Below, in pieces: positions 23,650 through 33,800 of a stretch of DNA of 64,000 nucleotides. Source of the DNA: a virus. The DNA is taken from positions 1 through 64,000 of the IMG/VR virus record IMGVR_UViG_3300021599_002318; one strand, 5' to 3'. Position numbers and translations under genes: made by a program. Positions within the stretch are counted from its first letter, which is position 1; every line of letters starts with the position of its first letter. The notes under the pieces were generated by a model that was not told the origin of the DNA, ran no database searches, and saw nothing but the letters and a program-made list of their open reading frames with translations.

Positions 23650-25500
23650 ATGCAAGCAGATTACGGAGGACAAATAGGCGGGGAAACAACACCAGAAGGA
23701 TTTGCCGCAAGGATAAAATCGCTTTTAGATATTGGTGTAGAAGACTTTGCTTCAGCGGTCACAAGATTGAGTCAGGCCTCAACCGATATCAATAAGGTAT
23801 TCACCCAAGGAAGACAAAGAGTAGTTGAACTTCAGCAGGCAGTTGCGGATTCAGTTCCTGACGTTCTTAGACTTGGAGGTTCAGTTCAAGATGTTAGTAG
23901 TGCAATCGAAGGAGTTGCCAAAGCGGCAAACAGGAATGTGTTGGCAACACAAGAACAAATCGAAAAGTTATATGCTGCAAATAAAATTCTAGACCTGAGT
24001 GCAGAGAGTCTTACCAACAGTTTCATGAATGTTGGTATGTCTGTGAAAGACATTGGAAAGAATTTAGAGTCATCAATACAGTATGTTCAAAGTATAGGAG
24101 GAAACGCTGCTGAGGTTGTCAAAGACATGACTGCAAACATGGACCAACTCAACCGTTATCAGTTTGAGGGTGGTGTGAAAGGTTTAACAAAAATGGCAGC
24201 ACAAGCCTCAATGTTAAGGTTTGACATGAACCAAACTTTTCAATTGGCGGAAAAGGTTCTGAGCCCTGAGGGTGCAATTCAAGTAGCATCAGCATTCCAA
24301 AGATTAGGTGTTTCCGTAGGAAACTTAGTTGACCCTTTTCAACTGATGAATCAATCCATCAACGACCCATCAGGTTTACAAGATAGTTTAGCCCAAATGA
24401 CAAAACAGTTTTCTTATTTCGATGAGGAAACTAAAACATTCAAAATCAATCCACAGGGAGTTCTGACAATTAATGAGATTGCAAATCAAACTCAAATGAG
24501 TGCTAAAGAACTTAGAGAAATGTCTTTAGCTGCTTTAGAATTGGACAGGAGATTATCTGCGGTAAGTGCTGCAGGTCTTTCTATTGCAAGTGAAGAGGAC
24601 AAACAATACTTAGCTAACATAGCCACAATGACGAGTGAGGGGACCTATGAAGTAAAAATCAAAGATGAAAAGTCTGGTGAGTATATTACAAAAGAACTTT
24701 CACAAGTTACTCAAACAGAATTTGACAAATTGATACAGGAACAAAAAAAAGGACCAAAAACTTTAGAGGATTTGGTTAGAAGTCAAATGAATTATACGGA
24801 GTCAATTGAGGCTGACGTATCTGCAATAAGAAATAAGTTGGTTGGTGGACTTGCCTCTGCTTCTCCTGTCTTAAGAGGATTTGAGGGTGCAAGAAATGTT
24901 ATCTCTACAATTGGTGGTGAACTTTCGGATATAGGTGGAACAAAAGAAGTTAGAGAAAAGGTTCAAAAATTCATGTCGGGTATGGGAAGTATTGTTGATG
25001 AATTAGCAGACCCAAACACAAATAAGTTGTCGGTTATCCAAAAATACATGGCAAGTTTTGGAACTGAACTTGATGATATAAAAAATGATTTGAATAAAGC
25101 AATAAAAAGTGCTTTAGAAAAATCAAAAAACAAACTCAATACAGATAATAAAGTTGAAGCTGCTGGTTCGTGGGTGCTCGGTAAAGTTCTTGGTCAAGAA
25201 ACAACTAACACAAAGGCAAGTAAACAAGCTGAAATTTTGAATGACGCTTCGAAAAAAGCAGAATCTTTAGCCAAAGAAGGTAAGATTCCTTATGGGACAC
25301 AGGTAAATTCAAAAGTGGAGTTTGGTGTATTGAAAGTTGATTTGAACATCCAAGGAAACCAAACCTTAAACGAAACGCAAAAACAAGAGATAGTTAAAAT
25401 TTTAAGTGATAAATTTAGAGAAATTGGGGTCCAAAATTATATGGTTCAGGTTAGCCAAAAGAATCCTTCAACAGCATCTGGTATAGCCAAAGCCAAATAA
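23650..25500 (+). CDS. probable tail tape-measure protein
   Basis: 616 residues (T4 tape measure gp29 is 590). Long amphipathic helical stretches with heptad-like spacing dominate residues 30-330 and 380-520. Examples are FASAVTRLSQASTDINKVF and ALDLDRRL-type repeats around LREMSLAALELDRRLSAVSAA. No enzyme motif and no clear transmembrane run. Position right after the tail-assembly chaperone and before the hub/baseplate giants is that of a tape measure, whose length sets tail length. Assignment is from context and helical character, not from a family motif. Confidence 0.65.
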   Translation: MQADYGGQIGGETTPEGFAARIKSLLDIGVEDFASAVTRLSQASTDINKVFTQGRQRVVELQQAVADSVPDVLRLGGSVQDVSSAIEGVAKAANRNVLATQEQIEKLYAANKILDLSAESLTNSFMNVGMSVKDIGKNLESSIQYVQSIGGNAAEVVKDMTANMDQLNRYQFEGGVKGLTKMAAQASMLRFDMNQTFQLAEKVLSPEGAIQVASAFQRLGVSVGNLVDPFQLMNQSINDPSGLQDSLAQMTKQFSYFDEETKTFKINPQGVLTINEIANQTQMSAKELREMSLAALELDRRLSAVSAAGLSIASEEDKQYLANIATMTSEGTYEVKIKDEKSGEYITKELSQVTQTEFDKLIQEQKKGPKTLEDLVRSQMNYTESIEADVSAIRNKLVGGLASASPVLRGFEGARNVISTIGGELSDIGGTKEVREKVQKFMSGMGSIVDELADPNTNKLSVIQKYMASFGTELDDIKNDLNKAIKSALEKSKNKLNTDNKVEAAGSWVLGKVLGQETTNTKASKQAEILNDASKKAESLAKEGKIPYGTQVNSKVEFGVLKVDLNIQGNQTLNETQKQEIVKILSDKFREIGVQNYMVQVSQKNPSTASGIAKAK

Positions 25501-25516
25501 AAAATACTATATAACC

Positions 25517-25523
25517 TATTTAT
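25517..25523 (+). promoter_or_regulatory. late-type motif TATTTAT
   Basis: It lies 13 bases before the ATG at 25537. The 20-base string CTATTTATAGAAAAATAATT (25516-25535) recurs exactly before the gene at 58541. Confidence 0.6.
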
Positions 25524-25536
25524 AGAAAAATAATTG

Positions 25537-28500
25537 ATGGCGAGTTTATTAGAATTTTCATCTTCCTCAGGATTCAGAAAAAAGTTACTCACAAGGAACC
25601 TTACACCATATGCTAAGGCTCCTAATAGACCGTCACAACCGATAGACACGGAATATATCCAAAGCGATTCTTCTGTTCAAGACAGTCCAGACCAACTTAT
25701 TGATGAACCTAGTTTTGCTAACAGACTCTACCCTCTCAACCAATGGGGGTCAGACGGTGGATATAAACAAGCACCAGACCCGACAGGATTACTTAATACG
25801 AAGTCAAATCAAGGAGAATATGGACCAGGTCAACAAGATGCAAGATTACTTGGTCAGGCCGAACCTGAATCGTTGAGATGGAAAACGGTTAACGCATATT
25901 CAAATGGTTCTGAAGCTCTGTTAGACAGTGGGGAATATATTACTGAACCTAATTTTGTTATAGGTGGAACAAGATTATATAATAATCAACCCTACCCGAC
26001 AACATTCGTCCCTTCATTATATGGACCTGTTACTATTCTATTAACCAAAGACCCACTGGGTAGTAATGGGTTATTGAGTCAAGATTCCTTCATTGCCAAG
26101 TTGGGAGCTCAAACCTTGAGGAAATCTTTTGAGGAAAGAATTGCTGCACAAATAAGACAAAATACATTAGGTAGAGTAAATCTATTCAATGTTGACAGCG
26201 GGAACGATGTTTTGAATTTAATAACAGGAAGAGTTCCATTGTTGGAACCAAACTGGACTATTACAACCCCAAGTAACCCAATATTAGCCGCAACAGATTT
26301 TGCGCTCAGACTTGCTGGAAGTATATTACCTGTATCCCCAATCCCAGGTTCTTATTGGGACCCATCAATAAATTCAGGACAGCCAACAACAATACAACAA
26401 CTACAGAATGCATTTAGAAGAAGTGCTGTTGGAAACTTTTTCAATAGACTTTTAGGTGCCCCTCAATCAGGTTCTCAACTCTTCCTTAATAACACAGGTG
26501 GAGGACAAAAGTCTAGACTTTTCGCCAACATCGATTTTAACAAATTCAAACCGAACTACGAAAGAACTTTCTTGGACAGAGCCGCTGGTGCAATTGTTGG
26601 TGGTTTATCAGACAATAGTAACTATTATGTTGGTTCAAGAACATCAGAACCATCACAAGTCTTTTCTCCTGCGGGTGCATTACCCGTAAATGAGTTTGGG
26701 GTAGTCCAACAATCTCCTGTTTTTGGACCAACTGAGTTAGCTCAACTTTATGAAGGACCTAGTCAAGATGTAAAATTAGGTGCTAATGGACCAACGTATA
26801 GTGACGGTGGTGGTATCGAAGGTGGGTTTACTTGGGTTTCACCGAAATACAAGGGAAATGCTGGTAAGAGAGTGGGTCTTGGTGGGGAGGTGACAAGAGA
26901 AGATGAAGATTTCAGACCATCATCCTATAACTCAACAGAATCAACTGAAAGAAGATTTAGAGAGGGTTCAATTCTTGATGACACTCAAAGATTAATAGAC
27001 AGTCAACCACAAGGAGGAAAAAGATTACAACACGTAGGTAATGCCATAGACCAAGTATCCAAAGTTTTCAACGACGGATATAAAGAAATGACAAAGGGTT
27101 CTAGAGTTTATAGATACGAAGGGGCTGTAGGACAGGAAGTTGGAACAGAATATTGTAGAGTTTTTGCTAAGGATACTCCATATCTTCAATATAATGATTT
27201 ACAAAAGGTAGATGGTATAACAATTAATGGAAGAAGATTTGTAGATTCAGTTTTAGATAACACATATAATTTGAACATTGCTCCAAACAAACAAGAAGGT
27301 GGTCAAAGTTCTACAAATTTAATAGGAACTACAAATACCGCATTTGCAAAAAAATACATGTTCTCATTGGAAAATCTTGCTTGGAGAACCTCTTCTACAC
27401 CAGGAGCATCAGTCTCTGATTTACCTGTTTGTGAGAGAGGACCTAATGGAGGAAGGGTTATGTGGTTCCCACCTTATGGACTTACCTTTAATGAAAACGT
27501 ATCTGCGTCATGGAACACTAGTGAGTTCCTTGGTAGACCAGAGCCAATATATACATATAAGTCAACAAGTAGAGGTGGGACTTTGGCTTGGAAGATAGTT
27601 GTTGACCATCCTTCAGTTTTGAATGTTATAGTCAACAAGGTTCTTGCAAATGAAACCAATAGAACAAGAGTTAATAGTATTATAGATTCATTCTTTGCGG
27701 GATGTAGGAAATACGATTTATATGAATTAGCTAAGAAGTATTACACAATCAATCCGAATGACTTGTATCAATTACAAGAAGCTATTACCTCAAAGAAGTT
27801 GACAAGAGAACAAATTGAATGGTCTAAACTTGAGATTCAAACAGGGGTTGATGGTGGACAAGGTCAAGACATCAGTCAACCTGGACCCACTGAAAGTGAA
27901 CTATTAAAATATAAAGATGTTGGTTTGTATTTCGCAAATGATTATCCAAAAAAAGGGGACGTTACAGGATATGACCAGCAGAAACTGATATATGATGGTC
28001 AACGTGCAAAGTATGACACAAGTGCAGATACAAAAAGTTTTTTCGATGTTGTTGTAGATACTAACTTTAAAGTTGCTCAAAAACTAATTGATGATTTAGT
28101 TGCAAAATTAAAACAAACTAAAGGGTCTATTACAATCGTAATTGACTCAAGTTGTTCCGCACCACAAACACAAAGTTATAACGTAGAGTTATCAAAAAGA
28201 AGAATTGAGTCTGCTCAATTATTTTTCAATAAAAACCCTAAATTGTCCCAATACGTTAGTGAAGGGAGATTATTAGTTCAAGCTGGTAAAGGGTTTGGAG
28301 AATCTTTCATTTCTCAACCAAGAAAGTTTGAAGGACCTGAACCATATGATTTATCTGTTAAAAATTTGGGAAACTCATATAATTGCACTGACACCGATAG
28401 TAGCGTTGTGGGTGGAGATATACAAGTTCAAGCTAAAGATGTTTTCACACCAGGAGCAATGGCCTGTAGGAGGGCTTATATCTATAATATCATAGATAAT

Positions 28501-30558
28501 ACCACCGACAACACCCCTGAACCAGTTCCCACACCTCAATATACCGATGTATTAGTGTCTAATACAGTTGTAACAACAACTGAGACAGAGGAGATTTCAA
28601 GAGAATGGAGAAGAAGAGATAACATTACTAAAAGGGTTATTAGGTCCCTTCTATCTGAGTGTGATTACTTTGAGACAATAAAGGCAGAAACACCTATGGT
28701 TTTTGACAACCTAAAAGACAAACTAAAGTTCTTCACACCGGCATTCCACTCAATGACACCAGAGGGATTAAACTCGAGGTTAACATTCTTACAACAGTGT
28801 ATGAGACCTGGTGACACAATTCCTACAATCAAAGAAGTCAATGGTTCACCTGTGTTACAATACAACAATGCTGTAAACACAACATTTGGAGCACCTCCAG
28901 TTTTAGTTTTGAGAATTGGTGATTTTTATAATACCAAAATCATACCTGAGAGTTTATCATTACAATATGAGGAGTTGGACATAAATCCTGAGGGTATAGG
29001 GGTTCAACCAATGATTGCAAATGTTAGTTTGAATTTCAAGTTCGTTGGGGGTAGCGGTCTAAAAGAATCTGTTGATAGATTACAAAACGCTTTGACATTC
29101 AATTATTATGCGAATACTGAGATATATGATGACAGAGCCGATGTTACAGCACAAGAGGATTTCTTGAAAGTCTTAGATGACGAGTTTCTGGCAATGGCGG
29201 TTCCACCAAAACCACCTGCAGCTAATCAAGCGGCACCAAATAATGGACAAAATAATAACCAAACAATCGGTAGTATTCTAAACAGAACGAATCAACCTTT
29301 TGGTGAAAACGGAACTATTTCATATTCTGATTTCATGGTAAATTTTGTCAATCAAACTCAAACTTATTTTCAAAATGTTGTTAACAAACAAATTACAATC
29401 ACATCTCAGTATAATAACGCGGTAAGGCAACAATGGATGGCTGAGAGAAATTATACATACGGAGGAACATCTGTGGATACCGCACCAGTATCAATATACA
29501 TTTTTGGAAAACCAAATAATGTTGAGAACAGATTCAATCAGATATTTGCTAATTTGGAGGAAGACATTACAAATGATGATGACCAATTTATCAACTTCAT
29601 TTCAGATACCACAAAAAATCTGACTCCAAGAGTAATAAATGCAATTAAGACAAACTATTCAAATGTTATTAAAAACAAGAGGGGTGTTTTCCAAAATGCC
29701 GTAACCCAAATAACACAAGAGTTGGTTACACTGGAGACACAATATATTCAAAGTTGGTCAAGAGCCAACATAATTACTTATGATTATACGACTGGTTTTG
29801 CTTTCGATGGATTCCAATCAGCGAAAGGTGATGTGACGGTTTATGAAATATCAGGATTATCTGAAGTAGATGTTTCATCCACTTCTGCAACTGATACCTT
29901 GGATGAGTTGGTGATTGATTTACAAAAAGTGAGAGATAATATTTCAGAATTTAATGATATTATTTGGGCGACAAATTCTTTTGTTTATTCTCAAGACAAT
30001 TTAACTTATGATGGTGTTATGGTTTATAAAACTGAGAATGGAATTGCAGACGGAGCACCTTCAACCGACGTAGTGTTTGAACCTTTTTCAAAAAAGGATG
30101 AGTTCACAAACGGTAATTTCAAAAGACAATATATGATATTCTCTGATGACATTTTGGATGACAAGAAATATCAAACATTCAAACAATCAATTATCGGAGA
30201 CGTTATTAATAACACTGCACTCATAGGAGATTCAACAGCCGACGTTAGTAAGATTTTTGACGACTTTTGGATTGTAAAATCCAAACCTTTATATATTGAG
30301 GAAAATAACATAACTAAAGGATTCTTGGATAGTGTGGCTAAGAATGAGTTGAAAGATTTCTTAATCTATACACCATTCCCCAAAAAGAATAGAATCCTTG
30401 GATTTTCAACGGAAAACGTGTTTCCTGACCCAAGTTTGTTCGACCTTGAAAAATCTTGGATTAAAAGTTTGGCTGCACAAACAAACAGCTCGAACGACCA
30501 AGCCACTTGGAATGATGACATTTCAGGGGCATTAATATCTAAAGCAAAACTTAACTAA
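25537..30558 (+). CDS. giant baseplate protein with OmpA-like domain
   Basis: 1673 residues from the ATG at 25537; a TTG three bases earlier is a weaker start. Residues about 850-920 have an OmpA-like pattern (ITIVIDSSCSAPQTQSYN, then LSKRRIESAQLFF), the fold that binds diaminopimelate in peptidoglycan, although the canonical TD-x-x-G acid is replaced. About 1118-1200 (VLVLRIGDFYNTKIIPESL, PEGIGVQPMIANVSL, F-V-G-G-S-G-L) is a baseplate beta module seen near LysM parts of contractile machines. The first 600 residues are Pro/Gly-rich and probably extended. It overlaps the gp53-like gene by one base (TAATG), which places it in the baseplate hub or wedge. Confidence 0.75.
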   Translation: MASLLEFSSSSGFRKKLLTRNLTPYAKAPNRPSQPIDTEYIQSDSSVQDSPDQLIDEPSFANRLYPLNQWGSDGGYKQAPDPTGLLNTKSNQGEYGPGQQDARLLGQAEPESLRWKTVNAYSNGSEALLDSGEYITEPNFVIGGTRLYNNQPYPTTFVPSLYGPVTILLTKDPLGSNGLLSQDSFIAKLGAQTLRKSFEERIAAQIRQNTLGRVNLFNVDSGNDVLNLITGRVPLLEPNWTITTPSNPILAATDFALRLAGSILPVSPIPGSYWDPSINSGQPTTIQQLQNAFRRSAVGNFFNRLLGAPQSGSQLFLNNTGGGQKSRLFANIDFNKFKPNYERTFLDRAAGAIVGGLSDNSNYYVGSRTSEPSQVFSPAGALPVNEFGVVQQSPVFGPTELAQLYEGPSQDVKLGANGPTYSDGGGIEGGFTWVSPKYKGNAGKRVGLGGEVTREDEDFRPSSYNSTESTERRFREGSILDDTQRLIDSQPQGGKRLQHVGNAIDQVSKVFNDGYKEMTKGSRVYRYEGAVGQEVGTEYCRVFAKDTPYLQYNDLQKVDGITINGRRFVDSVLDNTYNLNIAPNKQEGGQSSTNLIGTTNTAFAKKYMFSLENLAWRTSSTPGASVSDLPVCERGPNGGRVMWFPPYGLTFNENVSASWNTSEFLGRPEPIYTYKSTSRGGTLAWKIVVDHPSVLNVIVNKVLANETNRTRVNSIIDSFFAGCRKYDLYELAKKYYTINPNDLYQLQEAITSKKLTREQIEWSKLEIQTGVDGGQGQDISQPGPTESELLKYKDVGLYFANDYPKKGDVTGYDQQKLIYDGQRAKYDTSADTKSFFDVVVDTNFKVAQKLIDDLVAKLKQTKGSITIVIDSSCSAPQTQSYNVELSKRRIESAQLFFNKNPKLSQYVSEGRLLVQAGKGFGESFISQPRKFEGPEPYDLSVKNLGNSYNCTDTDSSVVGGDIQVQAKDVFTPGAMACRRAYIYNIIDNTTDNTPEPVPTPQYTDVLVSNTVVTTTETEEISREWRRRDNITKRVIRSLLSECDYFETIKAETPMVFDNLKDKLKFFTPAFHSMTPEGLNSRLTFLQQCMRPGDTIPTIKEVNGSPVLQYNNAVNTTFGAPPVLVLRIGDFYNTKIIPESLSLQYEELDINPEGIGVQPMIANVSLNFKFVGGSGLKESVDRLQNALTFNYYANTEIYDDRADVTAQEDFLKVLDDEFLAMAVPPKPPAANQAAPNNGQNNNQTIGSILNRTNQPFGENGTISYSDFMVNFVNQTQTYFQNVVNKQITITSQYNNAVRQQWMAERNYTYGGTSVDTAPVSIYIFGKPNNVENRFNQIFANLEEDITNDDDQFINFISDTTKNLTPRVINAIKTNYSNVIKNKRGVFQNAVTQITQELVTLETQYIQSWSRANIITYDYTTGFAFDGFQSAKGDVTVYEISGLSEVDVSSTSATDTLDELVIDLQKVRDNISEFNDIIWATNSFVYSQDNLTYDGVMVYKTENGIADGAPSTDVVFEPFSKKDEFTNGNFKRQYMIFSDDILDDKKYQTFKQSIIGDVINNTALIGDSTADVSKIFDDFWIVKSKPLYIEENNITKGFLDSVAKNELKDFLIYTPFPKKNRILGFSTENVFPDPSLFDLEKSWIKSLAAQTNSSNDQATWNDDISGALISKAKLN

Positions 30559-30881
30559 TGGCGTATCCATATTGGAATAGATATAGTCAATTTATCATTA
30601 ATGGAGAACAAACAGTTGTCCCTTATGTTCAATTGCCTTCAAAACCAACCGATAAGGCTTACATTTATAAAGTTGGTAGAAGTAGGTTAGATAGAGTCTC
30701 ACAAGAATATTACAACTCACCATTTTTTGGTTGGTTGATATTACAAGCCAACCCTCAGTTTGGGGGTTTAGAAAATAATATTTTCGATGGTGCAATTTTG
30801 AGTATTCCATTTCCATTGATACCATCATTACAAGATTATAAAGCGGCAATAGACAACCAATTCTTTTATTATGGCAGGTAA
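30558..30881 (+). CDS. 53: baseplate wedge protein, T4 gp53-like (LysM-type)
   Basis: 107 residues. WNRYSQFIINGEQTVVPYVQLP, YIYKVGRSRLDRVSQEYYNSPFF, WLILQANPQF and ILSIPFPL match the gp53 wedge family: a small LysM-like domain that holds wedges together around the hub. T4 gp53 is longer (196 residues), so this is the compact core. It overlaps the genes on both sides (1 and 11 bases), so the three baseplate genes are translated as a coupled set. Confidence 0.75.
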   Translation: MAYPYWNRYSQFIINGEQTVVPYVQLPSKPTDKAYIYKVGRSRLDRVSQEYYNSPFFGWLILQANPQFGGLENNIFDGAILSIPFPLIPSLQDYKAAIDNQFFYYGR

Positions 30882-33800
30882 TGTACAAGCGGACAACAGT
30901 GGGAATATCCTTGTCGAGTTTGATTATAACAACATTATCGTAGTCGACCCAAACAAAACAATTGATGCTTTCGGAAAGATAAGAGAAAGATTAGTCGACC
31001 ACGAAAATTTAGTTATGTATGCTAACTTGGAAGCCGAAGTGTTACCAAGAACAAAACTTGCTGTGGGGGCATCACCCGAAGATAGAGTAAGAATTGTTTC
31101 AATAGCGAAAATGAATTTTTTAAAACCGACAAAAGATTCATTCTTAGGAACAGGTTATTATGATGAGATTACTGGAGACAACACAACAAAGTTTAAAGGG
31201 GTCAATCAAATGTATACGGGAACTGTTGTTCCTAAAGATGGGACTAAGGCTTATATAGTCGATAGACCAAATGATTTATCTGATGTGTTGGATAACGGTT
31301 TGTTGGGGATTACACAAATCACTATCGACACAAACATGTCCTTCATACCAAGTGTGAGAATTTCTTTGGAGGATATTCAAGGAAGAGCCTTATTTCAGTT
31401 GGGTAATAACTCACCCTATGCGGCTTTCTTTAACTTACCATATCCACCATTTTATCTAACACTCAAAGGTTTTTATGGTCAAGCAATAAGATATCAATTG
31501 AATTTGGAAACCTTTAATGCCAGGTTCAACACGTTTAGTGGGAATTATCAAATTGATTTAGATTTCAAAGGATATAAGTTTAATATATTAAATGAGATTG
31601 CGGTAGGACATCTTATTGCGACACCGCACATGTATTCTCAACAATTCAATGTAACAACAAACCCTGTTGGTCCACAATCTAATCTGAAATCACAGGAAAC
31701 AAATGCTGCAACCCAAACTAAACTTCTTACCGCCACAGACGGAAGACAAAATGAGAATACTGTCCAAATAACTGCAGAGAGAGGGTATCAAAAAATACGA
31801 GAAGTTTATAGTGAATATAAATCCAAGGGTTTGATACCTCCTGACTTCCCTGAGTATTCATTCCCACAATTTGTAAACGCTCTTGAGTTATTTGAACAAA
31901 ACGTTGCTAGTCAGTTTAACCCTGTTGAAGTTGCGCCTTTGACTAACATTCGAAACTATAAAACTTCACTCAGAAACTATTTTGAAGGTGTAAGGGGAGG
32001 TCAAACGTCATGGTTCAATAGATACTTGAACCCTAACCCAGTTATTCTAAAAACAGGTGAGAGAGCGTATTTCTTCAAAGAAATTGATTTGAAAGCTAAG
32101 TTAGAGGCCGAATCACAGTTACAGAAAATTATTACAGAATATAATTTACAACTTTCAAAAAATCCAACTTTAGGGGATGACGGACCATCTAAAATTACTA
32201 ACCCGATTGTATATTCTACAATTAGTATCAAACCAGCACCTACAGAAAGTCAGATTAATTGGGAGGAAACAACAAAAATCCAAACGGGTATTTTGAAACC
32301 GAATCCTACGCAGATTAATCAATTGAAAGACCAGCTAAAAAACTTAACAACACCAATATATGAAACAAAAAATGTAAACGGTCAAACAACATTAGAAGAT
32401 GTAAGACCTCCTTTTTTTGTTTTTGAGGGTAAAAACAGATTTGACAAAATAATTGCACTTCTTGAAACCCAAGCAAATAAAAAACTTTCAGAGTTTGAAG
32501 ACTCAATTACGAAGAAACTCTTAGAAAAAATTGAGAGTGGAACAAACGGTATTGGCTTCAAACCAACAGTTAGAAATATTATCGCAGTTCTTATGGCATC
32601 AGCAGAGGCATTCATAAGACTTTTAGACGATGTTCACACTTCGGCTTGGGCTTTAAAATATGATGATGTCAGAAAAAAGGCGATTCTAGAAAATCCATCG
32701 TCAGCACCTGGTTCAGATACCGTTGATGAAATTAAAATAACAAGACAAGCGATTGAAAGTTCAACAGGTTTAAAATACGCTGAAATACCTGTTTACCCAT
32801 GGCCACAGTTTTTTGTTGAAACACCGGAGGATAAAAAAGGTAGATTCCAACTCAAATATATTGCAGACCCGACTGTTGTTGAGTTAACGGGAGGTTGGGA
32901 CTATTCTAAATGGCCAGAGGTGCAATTTGTGGAAGAATATATGAGAGGTCTCACCATGAAATTTAATCCCCCATTAGCGCCGCCACCTTTAGACAACCAA
33001 ATAGAAACAAATCTTATTAACATTAACGCAATTGAATTTCCAACAGTTGGGGTTGCATACACTAATAAAGAAGAGATTAAGTTCTTCTATGAAATCTATG
33101 AAAGACAATTGGTAACATCGAGATACTCTAATTACATTAGGGCTAATCAAAATCAAATAGATGAGTTAATTAAGTTAAATACAGAAACAGAAGTTAACAA
33201 TATTGTTAAAAGTTTAGGATTAAATTCTCCATACATAACAATGAAGTTGAAGAATTACGCAATTAACTCAAGTAATTATTTGTCATTTTTGGAGAACATA
33301 TCAAACCAAGGGACTGGAAGAGCATGGCAAGATTTTATTAGGGATTTTTATGTAACACCATACTTGAGAAATTTGACTGAAAATTCATTTGCAATTCTGA
33401 ATTTAGATGAACAGGGTAAGCTACCTCAATCCACAGCACAGTCTTTAGCATTGGAAAGTTTGGTAACAAATTCAACGAACATACCAAATGTGACAGATAC
33501 TATCCCTTTCACGGACCCTCAGTGGAATATAAAAAATTTATCGAACGGAGATGGGTCAACTTTGGATGAAGTATATAACACCAACCGAGTTCTTACAATT
33601 TTTGACGCTAGAAAAATAATATCAAATTTCAACAACATTTATAACGTCAATGAAAAAAGACCAGTTACAAATTTTTCATATCTAAAAAATGACAACCCTA
33701 ATTCAACAGTTACTGATTTGGCTGACAATGATGTTAGTTTGAGTTCTTTTTATCAAACGAGAACCCCGATTGACTTCATGGCGACCGAGGGTTACTATAT

